A DNA stretch of 42,170 nt from Candidatus Rokuibacteriota bacterium (GTDB lineage Bacteria > Methylomirabilota > Methylomirabilia > Rokubacteriales > CSP1-6). How positions within the stretch are numbered: position 1 is the stretch's first letter; each line of letters begins with the position of its first letter. A program made the translations under genes and the position numbers. The stretch is from NCBI GenBank assembly GCA_003221515.1, contig QHSI01000028.1:1-42170 (forward strand), read 5' to 3'. The notes under the pieces were generated by a model. It saw nothing but the letters and a program-made list of their open reading frames with translations, made no database searches and was not told where the DNA came from. Below, piece by piece: positions 31,003 through 39,895 of this stretch.

Positions 31003-32772
31003 TCAGCCCTTGAAGTCGTCGGGCACCTTCGGCAGGTCGCCGAGCACCTTGCCGTCCACGGCGTAGATCGCCGGCGCGGCCTTCAGCTTCACCCACGCGA
31101 CGTCACCTTCGCGCTTGCCGCCGATCAGGACCGCCGCGAGCTCGCCGCCGTCGGCCTTCAGCAGCGTCACCTCGAGCGCCGGGGCATCGAGCCCGTATTT
31201 GGCGGGCTCCTCGCCGCCGGGCGCCGCGACCGTCTTCCACTTCAGCGCGCGCAGCGCGTAGAGCAGGTTGTCGACTGTCGCCGCTTTCGCCGAGCCCTTG
31301 CCGCCCTCCACCAGCTTCCAGTCGAGCTCACCGCTGCGCTCGACCACGAGCGTCTGGCCCCCGGCGCGTAGCCGCACGCGCTTGATCTCCTTCGGATCGA
31401 GCCCGGGCAAGAGCGTGCGATCCCGCAGGTCGTCGAGCGACCGCGCGAGGTCGTCGAGCGCCTTGCCGTCGACGAGCACCACCGGGCCCTGACCCGCGAC
31501 GGCGGCGTACGCGGTCGGCGCGCCGCCACGGCGCTCGGGGGAAGGGGCGAGCAGGAGTATCCGCGGCGCCGGCGCGCCCTGCTCCGTCACGCTCACCCGC
31601 ACGGTCGGCTTCGCGAGGTAGCGCGCGATGCCGGAGGCGTCCTCGGTGAGGAACGCCTGGGCCCGCAGCTCGCGCAGCTTGAACAGCACGGCGCCGGCCT
31701 CGACCTGGTCGGCCGGCAGCGCTTCCGGCGCGACGATCTTCCAGCGCTCGTTCTCGCGCGCCAGCGTGACGGCGCCCTTCGGCCCCCTCAGCTCCACTTG
31801 GGAGACCTTGTCGCGATCGACGTCGACCACGACCTTGCTCCGGAGCACCGCGGCGTTCTTCGGCACCGCCGTCCACGTTTCCTCGGGGATCAGGACCACG
31901 CCGGACTCGCCGGCCCGCATCGCGTAGACGCCCTTCTTGGCCGCGTCCACATTGCCGAACAGGAGCGACTTCGTCGCGCGGTCCTTGTCGCGGCCGGTGT
32001 GGATCGCGACCCGCAAGGGCTTGTCGAGCCCATACGGCTGCAGCGAGCGCGGCGACTCCGCCACGAACTCCTTGACGCGGGCCGAGCGGAGCTTCTCGAG
32101 AAAATCGCGCACGGTGTCGCCATCGGCCGGCAGCGCGCGCGGCCGGGTGAGCTTCCACCGCCCGTCGGCCTGCTGGAGATTCAGCGTGTCGTCGCGCGCG
32201 ACGACCTCCACCGCGGTGACGTCCTTCTGGTCGAACGCCAGCACGGTCTTGTCCCGGAACTCGGCGAACGGCCGGGTCGCGTCGCGCAGGATGGACTCGC
32301 CCACGACGAACACGGCGGGCTTGCCCGCCTCGCGCGCGTACACCCACACGCCGGTGGGGCTCTTGGCGCCGAGCGCGAGCCCGATCTGCTTACCGTCCTT
32401 CAGCCGCAGCGTGACCTCGGCGGCCGGCTTGTCGAGGCCGAAATCGCCGGGCGCTTTCGGGTTTGCCTCGATCTCCCGGTCCATGCGCGCGGTGACGACC
32501 GAGTTCACGGTCTCCTCGACCGGAGTACGGTCGCCGCGCGCCTGCACGGGCTCGAGGAGCTGCCAGCCGTCGCCCTCGCGCTTGGCCTTGACGGTCGCGT
32601 CCGGCCGCTTGATCTCGACGTCGGTGACGTCCGCGGTCTCCGCGGTGAAGACGCGCCCCTTGCGGCCTTCGGTCTTCTCGCGCTCGGGGCCCATGCGGAT
32701 TTCGAAGACGTAGTAGAAGACGCCGAGCGCGATGAGGACGACGGCCAGGACCGCGGTCGTCTGCCAGCGCAT
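31003..32772 (-). CDS. DUF4340 domain protein
   Basis: A 589-residue protein with one N-terminal membrane helix (residues 5-24) and a long extracytoplasmic region of repeated DUF4340-type units, each with blocks like YGLDKP...V. and WKLxxP. Known occurrences lie next to GldG-like proteins in ABC exporter operons. It follows gldG with a 10-nt gap and closes this reverse-strand operon. Function unknown; a structural or substrate-handling part of the exporter is inferred. Confidence 0.85.
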   Translation of the reverse strand: MRWQTTAVLAVVLIALGVFYYVFEIRMGPEREKTEGRKGRVFTAETADVTDVEIKRPDATVKAKREGDGWQLLEPVQARGDRTPVEETVNSVVTARMDREIEANPKAPGDFGLDKPAAEVTLRLKDGKQIGLALGAKSPTGVWVYAREAGKPAVFVVGESILRDATRPFAEFRDKTVLAFDQKDVTAVEVVARDDTLNLQQADGRWKLTRPRALPADGDTVRDFLEKLRSARVKEFVAESPRSLQPYGLDKPLRVAIHTGRDKDRATKSLLFGNVDAAKKGVYAMRAGESGVVLIPEETWTAVPKNAAVLRSKVVVDVDRDKVSQVELRGPKGAVTLARENERWKIVAPEALPADQVEAGAVLFKLRELRAQAFLTEDASGIARYLAKPTVRVSVTEQGAPAPRILLLAPSPERRGGAPTAYAAVAGQGPVVLVDGKALDDLARSLDDLRDRTLLPGLDPKEIKRVRLRAGGQTLVVERSGELDWKLVEGGKGSAKAATVDNLLYALRALKWKTVAAPGGEEPAKYGLDAPALEVTLLKADGGELAAVLIGGKREGDVAWVKLKAAPAIYAVDGKVLGDLPKVPDDFKG

Positions 32773-32782
32773 TGCTCGAGGG

Positions 32783-34306
32783 CTAGTTCGCCGCGCGGCG
32801 GCGGATGACGGCGACGATTCCGCCGACGAGCACGAGTCCGGGCAGGACCACCACCGGCAGAAGGAAGACGGCCTGGGCCTGGTTTCCGCTCATGAAGACG
32901 GGGGTCTGCTTCGTGTCCTTGGCGCGGATCGAGATCTGGTCTTCTTCCTCGGCGAGCCAGCTCACGGTGTTGAGGAAGAAGTCGCGATTGCCCTGGATGT
33001 TCAGGAACTGGTTGGCGGCGAGATTGGACGTGCCGTAGACCACGATGCGCGCCTTCGCCAGCGTCGCGACCGCCGCGACGGCCAGCGGCCCCTTCGGATC
33101 TTGAGGATCGGGCTGCGCCACGCCACGGTTGAGGTCCGCGCGGTTGGTCTCGCCCCAGCTCCCCGGGCTCGTGCGCGCCAGCATCTGGACGTTGACGCCC
33201 GGGGGCGGCGTCTTGACCGCGGTGATCGAGCGGGTGAGCGGGAACAGCGTCATGATCCCGCCCATGTCGCGCGTGATCGGATGCGACTCGTACTGTTGCA
33301 CGATCGGCACCTCGGGTCCGATGCCGAACACCTGCCCGATCGGGTTCTGCTCGACCACCAGGTCGTCGTCGAGCTGGAGCCCGTACTTGAGGAGATGCTT
33401 CTTGAACCCCTCGTTCTGGAACGGATTCACCATCGCGAACACTTTGCCGCCGCGGCCCACGTAGGTGTCGAGGGCCGCGAGCTCCGGCGTCAACAAATCC
33501 GTCCGCGGGCCCGGGAGGATCACGACCGTCGCGTCGTCCGGGATCTTGCCCTCGCGGGCGAGCACGAGCGGCTTGACCTCGTAGTTGGATTTCTCCATCG
33601 CCGACTTCGCCTCGGTGAACCCCGGCCGCTCGCTGCTGGCCAGATCGGACTCGCCGTGGCCCTGGATGACGTAGACGGTGCGCTTACCCTCGCGCGTGAC
33701 CTTGACGAGGCCGTTGGTGAGCTTCTCTTCTTCGGGATCGAGCACCTTCTCCGATTTCGCCTTGGTCTCGAGCACGATCGTCCCGTACGACTCGATGCCG
33801 TAGCGGCGAGCCAGGCCGGGCTCGCGATCGGGATCGACGCTGCGCCACGTGAGCTTGCCGTTCGAGTAGCGCGCGTACTGCTTCAGCAGATCCTCGGCCA
33901 CGCGCTTGCCGGGCTGGTCGCTCCGAAAGAAGGCGACCGCGCTCACGTCGGTCTTGAGCCCGCCGAGCAGCTGGATGGTCTGCGGCGAGAGGCTGAAGCG
34001 CTTGTTCTCGGTGAGGTCCCAGCGCGTGCTGTGGCGGGACGACAGCGCCTGCACGACGACGGTGGCGCCGAGCACGAGCAGGAGCGCGACGGCCGTGTTC
34101 ACCCCGTAGCGCACGGTGCGGCGCCCGACGAAGCCGCGGAAGTCCTCGATCCGCGCGACCAGGGAGGCCAGGACCAGCAGCACACCCGCGATCGCGAGCG
34201 CCCACCGGAGCCGGTACAACTCGGGGCGCACGAAGGGCAGGGTCGCCGCGGCCGCCAGCACGACGAGCCCGACGTAGCCGCCCCAGTCGGCGAGCCGCCT
34301 GATCAT
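32783..34306 (-). CDS. GldG-like ABC auxiliary protein
   Basis: A 507-residue protein with two N-terminal membrane helices (about residues 10-28 and 35-53), a third near 68-90, a large extracytoplasmic domain of the ABC-transporter auxiliary type and a C-terminal membrane helix (LLPVVVLPGLVLVGGIVAVI). Typical blocks are WDLTENKRFSLSPQT and ILPGPRTDLLTPEL. In Bacteroidetes GldG is needed for gliding with GldA/GldF; here an export or surface role is more likely. ATG 34306 overlaps the permease stop. Confidence 0.88.
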   Translation of the reverse strand: MIRRLADWGGYVGLVVLAAAATLPFVRPELYRLRWALAIAGVLLVLASLVARIEDFRGFVGRRTVRYGVNTAVALLLVLGATVVVQALSSRHSTRWDLTENKRFSLSPQTIQLLGGLKTDVSAVAFFRSDQPGKRVAEDLLKQYARYSNGKLTWRSVDPDREPGLARRYGIESYGTIVLETKAKSEKVLDPEEEKLTNGLVKVTREGKRTVYVIQGHGESDLASSERPGFTEAKSAMEKSNYEVKPLVLAREGKIPDDATVVILPGPRTDLLTPELAALDTYVGRGGKVFAMVNPFQNEGFKKHLLKYGLQLDDDLVVEQNPIGQVFGIGPEVPIVQQYESHPITRDMGGIMTLFPLTRSITAVKTPPPGVNVQMLARTSPGSWGETNRADLNRGVAQPDPQDPKGPLAVAAVATLAKARIVVYGTSNLAANQFLNIQGNRDFFLNTVSWLAEEEDQISIRAKDTKQTPVFMSGNQAQAVFLLPVVVLPGLVLVGGIVAVIRRRAAN

Positions 34307-35070
34307 CCGTTCCACCGGCGGGCCTCGAGCGAGCGGAGCGTCAGGAACAGCGCGAGCACGATGAAGTTGGCGTAGTAGATGATGTCCTTGGTGTCGAGGA
34401 CGCCCTTCGCGAAGCTGTCGTTGTGCTCGAGGAGCGAGAGGTGCTGGAGCACCCGTCCGGCGGTGCCCCCGGCGTAGTCCGCGCTCCAGCCGAGCACCCA
34501 GAGGAGCAGGAGCACGCCGAACGTGGTGATCGCGGCGACGATCTGGTTCTCGGTCAGCGACGACGCGCACACGCCGACGGCGATGAACGTCCCGCCCATG
34601 AGCAGGAGCCCGAGATACCCGGTGAGCACTGGCCCCCACTCTAGCCGGGCGAAGTAGACGACGATCCCCGGGTAGAGCAGGGTGAGCGCGATCATGATCG
34701 CGTAGAGCGCGAATGCCGCCAGGTACTTGCCGGCCAGCACCGCTCCGTCGCGCACCGGGTACGTCAGCAGCAGCTCGATCGTCCCCGAGCGCCGTTCCTC
34801 GGCGAAGAGCCGCATCGTCACCAGCGGCATCAGCAACAACAAAATCACGCTGATGTTCGAGAAGAGCGGGCGCATGACGCTGTCGCTGACGTTCAGGTCG
34901 CGCCCCATCGCCGGGTTCATCGCCGACTGCATCGAGGCCAGCGTGTAGAAGGCGAAGATCGAATAGAAGAAGTACCCCCCGATCAGCAGGAACATCGTGA
35001 ACACCACCCACGCCACCGGCGACGTGAAGTAGAGGCGCATCTCCTTCTTGAAGATCGGCCACACTCTCAC
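34303..35070 (-). CDS. ABC-2 type permease, GldF-like
   Basis: A 255-residue six-helix membrane protein of the ABC-2 family, with the family block LFAEERRSGTIELLLTYPV after the second helix. It forms the membrane channel with the ATPase encoded immediately upstream, sharing a 4-nt GTGA overlap, and it overlaps the gldG-like gene by ATGA. NPAMGRDLNVSDSV forms an extracytoplasmic loop. Confidence 0.92.
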   Translation of the reverse strand: MRVWPIFKKEMRLYFTSPVAWVVFTMFLLIGGYFFYSIFAFYTLASMQSAMNPAMGRDLNVSDSVMRPLFSNISVILLLLMPLVTMRLFAEERRSGTIELLLTYPVRDGAVLAGKYLAAFALYAIMIALTLLYPGIVVYFARLEWGPVLTGYLGLLLMGGTFIAVGVCASSLTENQIVAAITTFGVLLLLWVLGWSADYAGGTAGRVLQHLSLLEHNDSFAKGVLDTKDIIYYANFIVLALFLTLRSLEARRWNG

Positions 35071-36023
35071 GACCGCGGCGCCTCCTCGGATTCCTCACCC
35101 GCGACGATCCGGATGAAGACTTCCTCGAGCGTCATCCCCACCCGCTTGAGCTCCAGCAGCTCCCACCGCTGCTGCGCGGCCATCCGGAAGATCTCGGACC
35201 GCACGTCACGGTCGCGCGCCGCCTCGACCATGAACCGGCCGGCGCCGTTGGCGCCGGCCAGGTCCTGCACCGACAGGACGCCGGCGATGGCGCGGATCCG
35301 CTCGCGGACGGCGGGCGCCGGGCCGACGATCTCGACTTCGACCCGCGCCGTCGGAAAGAACTGCTCGACGAGCGTGTCGATCGGCCCCTGGGCGACGATC
35401 GAGCCGTTGTTGATGATGATCACGCCACTGCAGACCATGGAGACTTCCGGCAGGATGTGCGTCGACAGGATCACCGTGTGCTGGCCGGCCAGCGACTTGA
35501 TCAGCGAGCGGATCTCGGTGATCTGCTTCGGGTCGAGCCCGATGGTGGGCTCGTCGAGGATCAGCACCTCCGGGTCGCTCACGATCGCCTGCGCCAGCCC
35601 CACCCGCTGCCGGTAGCCCTTCGAGAGCTTGCCGATGAGCCGGTTCTGCACGTCGGCGACCATGCAGCGGTCCATCACGTCGGCGACGCGTCGCTTCCGG
35701 TCGCTCCGCGGCACGCCCTTCACCTCGGCGACGAAGTCGAGGTACGGCGCCACGCGCATGTCGGTGTAGAGCGGCACGTTCTCCGGCAGGTAGCCGATGC
35801 GCCGGCGCACCTCCATGGACTCGTTCAGCACGTCGTGGCCGGCGACCCGTGCCCGGCCGCTCGAGGCCGGCATGAAGCACGCGAGAATGCGCATGGTGGT
35901 GGACTTGCCGGCGCCGTTGGGGCCGAGGAAGCCCACGATCTGGCCCGGCGCGACGCTGAACGACACGTCGCGAATGGCGGCGACGGGTCCGTAATGCTTG
36001 GTGAGTCGTTCGACTTCGATCAT
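35067..36023 (-). CDS. ABC transporter ATPase, GldA-like
   Basis: A 318-residue ATPase: Walker A GPNGAGKST, signature LSKGYRQRVG, Walker B VLILDEPTIGLDP and the H-loop STHILPE are intact. A C-terminal extension of about 80 residues with ferredoxin-like pattern is typical of this subfamily (DUF4162-like). It probably powers export through the GldF-like permease. The ATG at 36023 is 16 nt downstream of a TATAAT box and has no clear ribosome binding site. Confidence 0.93.
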   Translation of the reverse strand: MIEVERLTKHYGPVAAIRDVSFSVAPGQIVGFLGPNGAGKSTTMRILACFMPASSGRARVAGHDVLNESMEVRRRIGYLPENVPLYTDMRVAPYLDFVAEVKGVPRSDRKRRVADVMDRCMVADVQNRLIGKLSKGYRQRVGLAQAIVSDPEVLILDEPTIGLDPKQITEIRSLIKSLAGQHTVILSTHILPEVSMVCSGVIIINNGSIVAQGPIDTLVEQFFPTARVEVEIVGPAPAVRERIRAIAGVLSVQDLAGANGAGRFMVEAARDRDVRSEIFRMAAQQRWELLELKRVGMTLEEVFIRIVAGEESEEAPRS

Positions 36024-36039
36024 ACGGCGGCGGTCACGA

Positions 36040-36045
36040 ATTATA
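36040..36045 (-). promoter_or_regulatory. consensus -10 (TATAAT) of the Gld-like operon
   Basis: A perfect TATAAT on the reverse strand with a leader of about 10 nt before ATG 36023. It suggests the ABC operon has its own promoter after the AAA gene, 56 nt upstream. Confidence 0.5.
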
Positions 36046-36079
36046 CATGGGTTGGCCGAAAGGCGCTGGCCGCTTTCAT

Positions 36080-37021
36080 CTACAGATATTGGCCGTAGCG
36101 GATCTTCTCCACGACCCCGCGCACGCCCTTGTACGCGTCGATCGCGTCGAGCAGGTCGACCGTGGACACCGGCGAGGTGTCCTTGTGCTCGGCGGCGCGA
36201 CGCACCTTGGTCTCGAGGGCGCGCCGAACGATCACCGAGATGTCGGCGCCGCTCATCCCACCCATGACCGGCAGGATCTTGTCGTAGTCGATCTTCTCGA
36301 AGAGCGAGCGCCCGGCCTTGCGCTCCGTCCGGGCGCGGACGAGCTCCAGGATCTCCCGCTGGTCGTCGGCCTGGGGGAGCGCGATCTCGATCAGCCGGTC
36401 CAGCCGCCCCGGCGCGACCAGCGCGGGGTCGAGGGCGTCGGTGCGCGTGGTCGACGCCACCACCAGGACGCGCGCGGCCGTCTGCATCGCGTCGAGCTTC
36501 TCGCACAGCGCCGCCACCAGCCGGGCGCTCGCCTCCCGGGCCTGCGGCGGCGGCAACAGGTGCTCGAGCGAGAGCGCCTCGGCCTCGTCGAGGTAGAGCA
36601 CCGCCGGTCCCTCGGCCATCGCGACCCGGAGGATCTCCTGGAGCAGGTCGCCGGTGTTGGCGCCGAACTTCGAGGTCAGGTTCATCAGCTTGAGGTGATA
36701 GAAGATCGCCTCGCACGCGGTGGCGAGCGCCTGCGCGAGCTTCGTCTTGCCGGTGCCCGGCGGGCCGTACAGGAGCACGCCCTTCGGCGGCTCGATCCCC
36801 CACTGCTCGTAGAGACCCGGGTTGGTCAGCGCGAGGGCGTAGCCCTTGAGACCGGCCTTCGCGTCGCCCAGCCCGCCGACGTCGTCGAAGGTGACGGTCG
36901 TCCGGATCTTCGTCTCGACCCGCCCGGTGAGGTCGCCGAACTTCTCGCCGAGCTTGGCGAAGACGTCCTCGAGGCGCCGCTCGCGCGCCCACTCTTGATC
37001 GGTTCGCTCGGGCGTCGCCAT
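36080..37021 (-). CDS. AAA ATPase
   Basis: A 313-residue single-ring-domain AAA protein. Walker A is GPPGTGKT (residues 86-93), Walker B AVLYLDEAEAL, the second region and arginine finger are in VASTTRTDALDPAL...GRLDRL, close to the Cdc48/FtsH/spastin group. The first about 40 residues are helical. There is no protease or membrane segment. It follows the secreted nuclease-like gene by 5 nt and may be a remodelling factor for an unknown target. The role in this operon is not clear. Confidence 0.88.
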   Translation of the reverse strand: MATPERTDQEWARERRLEDVFAKLGEKFGDLTGRVETKIRTTVTFDDVGGLGDAKAGLKGYALALTNPGLYEQWGIEPPKGVLLYGPPGTGKTKLAQALATACEAIFYHLKLMNLTSKFGANTGDLLQEILRVAMAEGPAVLYLDEAEALSLEHLLPPPQAREASARLVAALCEKLDAMQTAARVLVVASTTRTDALDPALVAPGRLDRLIEIALPQADDQREILELVRARTERKAGRSLFEKIDYDKILPVMGGMSGADISVIVRRALETKVRRAAEHKDTSPVSTVDLLDAIDAYKGVRGVVEKIRYGQYL

Positions 37022-37026
37022 GACGA

Positions 37027-37566
37027 TCAGATCGACGGGCGGCGCGGCGGCGCGGCGCCGCCGGCCTTGTCGAACACGCGCTCCTCCACCAGCACCGGCG
37101 CCTTCGCGCGGATCGCGAGCGCGATGGCGTCGGAGGGGCGCGCGTCGAGCTGAAAGTCGGGCCCGCCGGTGTTGAGGTAGACAATCGCGTAGAAGATGTC
37201 GTCGCGCAGATCGGTGATCACCACACGCGTGAGCGTCACCTTGAGCCGGCCGAAGAGCGTCAGGAACAGATCGTGGGTGAGCGGCCGCGGCGGGGTCACG
37301 CCCTGCAGCGGGACGGCGATCCCGGTCGCCTCCGCGAGCCCGATGGCGAGGATGACCGAGCGCCGGTCGCGCTTGCCCTGAAGCACGACGCTCGGCTGCT
37401 GCGTGTTCTGATCGATCATGACCGCCACCACGTCCACCTCTTGCGCGCCCGTCGGCTTCGGTGGCGCGACGTCGGGCCGGTCGGGGGCCAGGTGCGCCCG
37501 GCCGGGAACGCCGAGCATCGCGAGCATCAACAGCGCCACCGCGCCGAGACGGACGTTCGTATTCAT
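37027..37566 (-). CDS. secreted DUF151 bifunctional-nuclease-like protein
   Basis: A 179-residue protein with a clear signal peptide (about residues 1-24, ending GRAH) and a DUF151 domain: VDVVAVMIDQNTQQPSVVLQGK, IGLAEATGIAVPLQGV and ARPSDAIALAIRAKAPVLV. DUF151 proteins of plants and bacteria act as nucleases inside cells, so a secreted form may have another role. The C-terminus is short and Pro/Arg-rich. ATG 37566 has ACAGGAG 6 nt upstream. It is followed by the AAA gene. Confidence 0.83.
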   Translation of the reverse strand: MNTNVRLGAVALLMLAMLGVPGRAHLAPDRPDVAPPKPTGAQEVDVVAVMIDQNTQQPSVVLQGKRDRRSVILAIGLAEATGIAVPLQGVTPPRPLTHDLFLTLFGRLKVTLTRVVITDLRDDIFYAIVYLNTGGPDFQLDARPSDAIALAIRAKAPVLVEERVFDKAGGAAPPRRPSI

Positions 37567-37594
37567 GCCGGCTCCTGTCTCAAAACGTGGAGTC

Positions 37595-37600
37595 AGTATA
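37595..37600 (-). promoter_or_regulatory. candidate -10 (TATACT) of the nuclease-AAA unit
   Basis: TATACT on the reverse strand with a leader of about 22 nt carrying the ribosome binding site of the DUF151 gene, just after the MFS stop. Confidence 0.4.
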
Positions 37601-37610
37601 GCGCCCCCGG

Positions 37611-38792
37611 TCAGGTGGCGCGACGCTCGGTGAGCGACATGCTGAGCGCGGTGCCGAGCAGGAACAGCGACGCCAGCATGGTCCACATGAACGCGTAGCC
37701 GATCGCGTGCGTGATGTAGCCGAACGCGAACGATCCCGCCGTCTGGCCGACCAGGAAGACCGCGCTGAACATGGCGACGATCACGCCGCGCCTCGTCTCG
37801 GGCGCCGCGTCGGTCACCAGCGCCGCCAACCCTGGATAGAGGAGGCCGTGCGCCCCGCCCGCCATGAGCCCGGCCACGAACAGAACCGGAACGACTGGCG
37901 TGAGGCTCGAGCGGCTCACGACGAAGCCCAGGAGGGCCAGGAGCGCGGTCGCGCCGGTATACACGAACATCGACGGCACGATCACCGCGCGCCGGCCGTG
38001 CGTGTCGATCAGCCGGCCGCCGAACACACGCACGCCGATCGCGGCGACGGCGAACGCGGTGTAGAAGAGCGAGAGGGTCTCGACACCGAGGCTGTCGGCG
38101 AACGTCGGCAAGAACACGAAGATCGTGCCGGTGCCCAGACCGAAGAAGAGGGTCACCGCCATGTGCCGGTGGCGGAGCTCATCGAGGCCGCCGCGCTCCC
38201 AGAACGATCCGGCCAGCGGCGGCGGCCCGCCGGGGCGACCGCCCGGCAGCCGCCACACGAACCCGGCCGCCACGAGGGCCAGGGTGGCGGCCAGCCCGAA
38301 GAGCGGGCGAAATCCGAGCTTGCGCACGATCGCTTCACCGATGAGCGGCGCGACGGCGGTCGCGACGAGGCCCGCGACGCCGTAGATGCCGAGCGCCCAG
38401 CCCCGCCGCTCGGGCGGCGTCAGGTCGAGAACGTAGGAATAGTTCGCCACGAAGAAGGCCGAGAAGCCGATGCCCTGGAGGCCGCGTACGATGGCGAGCA
38501 CCGGAATCGACGGCGCGGCGGTCGCCAGCACCGCCGCCGCCACGACGAGGCCGGCGCCCACGAGCATGAAGGGCCGCCGGCCGAACGCGTCCACCCACGG
38601 GCCCACGAGCGGCTGACACAGGATGCCCACCGCGTTGAAAACCCCCATGACGAGGCCGATCTCGATCTCGGTACCGCCGGCGTTCTCGACGTAGAGCGGC
38701 AGGAGGATGAAGCAGTTCAGGCTCAGGAAAAAAAAGAAGTTGGTGATGGTCGCCTGCACGAAAGCCTTGTCGGCTAGAATGAGCGGCGACAC
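37611..38792 (-). CDS. MFS transporter
   Basis: A 393-residue major-facilitator protein with 12 predicted membrane segments. The motif between helices 2 and 3 is VGPWVDAFGRRPFM, and the corresponding C-terminal copy is GGRLIDTHGRRAVIV. It probably exports a small molecule; the substrate is unknown. The start GTG at 38792 lies 6 nt after a perfect TATAAT, so the transcript is likely leaderless. It is divergent from the double-hotdog gene with 15 nt between start codons. Confidence 0.9.
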   Translation of the reverse strand: MSPLILADKAFVQATITNFFFFLSLNCFILLPLYVENAGGTEIEIGLVMGVFNAVGILCQPLVGPWVDAFGRRPFMLVGAGLVVAAAVLATAAPSIPVLAIVRGLQGIGFSAFFVANYSYVLDLTPPERRGWALGIYGVAGLVATAVAPLIGEAIVRKLGFRPLFGLAATLALVAAGFVWRLPGGRPGGPPPLAGSFWERGGLDELRHRHMAVTLFFGLGTGTIFVFLPTFADSLGVETLSLFYTAFAVAAIGVRVFGGRLIDTHGRRAVIVPSMFVYTGATALLALLGFVVSRSSLTPVVPVLFVAGLMAGGAHGLLYPGLAALVTDAAPETRRGVIVAMFSAVFLVGQTAGSFAFGYITHAIGYAFMWTMLASLFLLGTALSMSLTERRAT

Positions 38793-38798
38793 TCGAAA

Positions 38799-38804
38799 AT
38801 TATA
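38799..38804 (-). promoter_or_regulatory. consensus -10 (TATAAT) of a leaderless gene
   Basis: A perfect TATAAT on the reverse strand, exactly 6 nt before GTG 38792. It is the clearest leaderless arrangement in the window. For the other direction TAGAAT (38775-38780) may serve the gene at 38808. Confidence 0.55.
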
Positions 38805-38807
38805 CGC

Positions 38808-39641
38808 ATGACCACGATAGAAGCCATGCTTCGCCGCGCCATCGAGGCGAGCGGCCCCGACCTGATCCTGACGCTCGACCCCGTATTTCAGGGACTTCCC
38901 GACGCCGCCCACGGCGGCTCCGTGCTCGCGGTGTTCGACGCACTCGCCGGCGTGGCGGGCGCGCGTGAGGTGTCCGGCGTCTACCGGCGGCGCGTTCCCC
39001 TCGGCGCGCCGTTGACGATCGCCCGGACGCGCGCCGACACGACCGAAACGTTCGTCCTCGCCGACGGCACCGGCATCCTCGTCGACGGCCGCGTCGCACC
39101 GGCCTCCGCGGCGCCGCCCCATCCGCGCGCGCCCGACCGTGACGGGGCGCAGCCACTGCCGATCTCGCGCGCGTGCTTCGCGTGCGGCACCGACAACGCG
39201 CTCGGTCTGCGCGCCGAGCTCGGATTCGACGAGGACGCGGTGCGGGCGACGTGGCGCCCGCGCGACGGGTTTCGCCGGGCCGACGGATCGCTGGCGCCCG
39301 CCGCGCTGACCGCACTGCTCGACGAGGCCGCCTTCTGGCTCGGCGCGCTCGAGACCGGCGAGTCCGGCATGACGACCGAGCTGCGGGTGACGCTCCACGG
39401 AACCGCGCCGTTCGGCTCGCCCGTCGTGGTGCGCGGTGCGCGCGCCGCGGTGCAGGCGCGCGCCGGCGACCAGCGCTACTGGGACACCGACGTCGAGGCG
39501 CGGATCGACGGCGCCGTCGTCGCGACGGCCCGCATCACGTTCGTCGCGGTGCGGGGCGCGGCGCGCCGCCTCGTGGCCGGCATGCTCGCGATCAATGACC
39601 CGGCCCGCGTGCAGCGCGTGTTCCCCGCTTACACGCGCTGA
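38808..39641 (+). CDS. double-hotdog protein
   Basis: A 277-residue protein with two hotdog domains: N-terminal (residues 1-105, core GLPDAAHGGSVLAVFDALAG) and C-terminal (residues 120-277, core LAPAALTALLDEAAFW). The linker has CFACGTDNALGL (residues 121-132), a sequence common at the start of PaaI/thioesterase-like hotdog domains. A thioesterase or dehydratase acting on an acyl thioester is likely. There is no ribosome binding site before ATG 38808. Confidence 0.75.
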   Translation: MTTIEAMLRRAIEASGPDLILTLDPVFQGLPDAAHGGSVLAVFDALAGVAGAREVSGVYRRRVPLGAPLTIARTRADTTETFVLADGTGILVDGRVAPASAAPPHPRAPDRDGAQPLPISRACFACGTDNALGLRAELGFDEDAVRATWRPRDGFRRADGSLAPAALTALLDEAAFWLGALETGESGMTTELRVTLHGTAPFGSPVVVRGARAAVQARAGDQRYWDTDVEARIDGAVVATARITFVAVRGAARRLVAGMLAINDPARVQRVFPAYTR

Positions 39642-39688
39642 CGTCGTGGCGGTCGGCGCCCGCGCGGTCGTGCTCGTGGTACCGGCGG

Positions 39689-39872
39689 CTGGGCACGATC
39701 CTCGACGCGAGTTGGCGCTGGCCTCGAGGCGGCCGGGGTCCGGATCTATCCAGAAGGGGGCTATCGGGCCGCATTCGGCGTATGTTTGGCACTGGCGGCG
39801 GGCTCGCTGGCGATGGCCCTGCTGGTGACCGAGACCCGCTGTCGCAACATCTGGAAGCGTGCAGCTCACTGA
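39689..39872 (+). pseudogene. remnant of a membrane transporter C-terminus
   Basis: In frame with a TGA at 39870, codons from 39759 read GYRAAFGVCLALAAGSLAM..., which looks like the last helix of an MFS-type transporter. In another frame upstream (39689) LGTILDAS reads like the preceding helix. The two parts are out of frame, and no start or rest of the gene exists, so this is a decayed tail. The case rests on a short stretch and is uncertain. Confidence 0.35.
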
Positions 39873-39895
39873 GACGGAAAAGAAGGAGACGCGCG

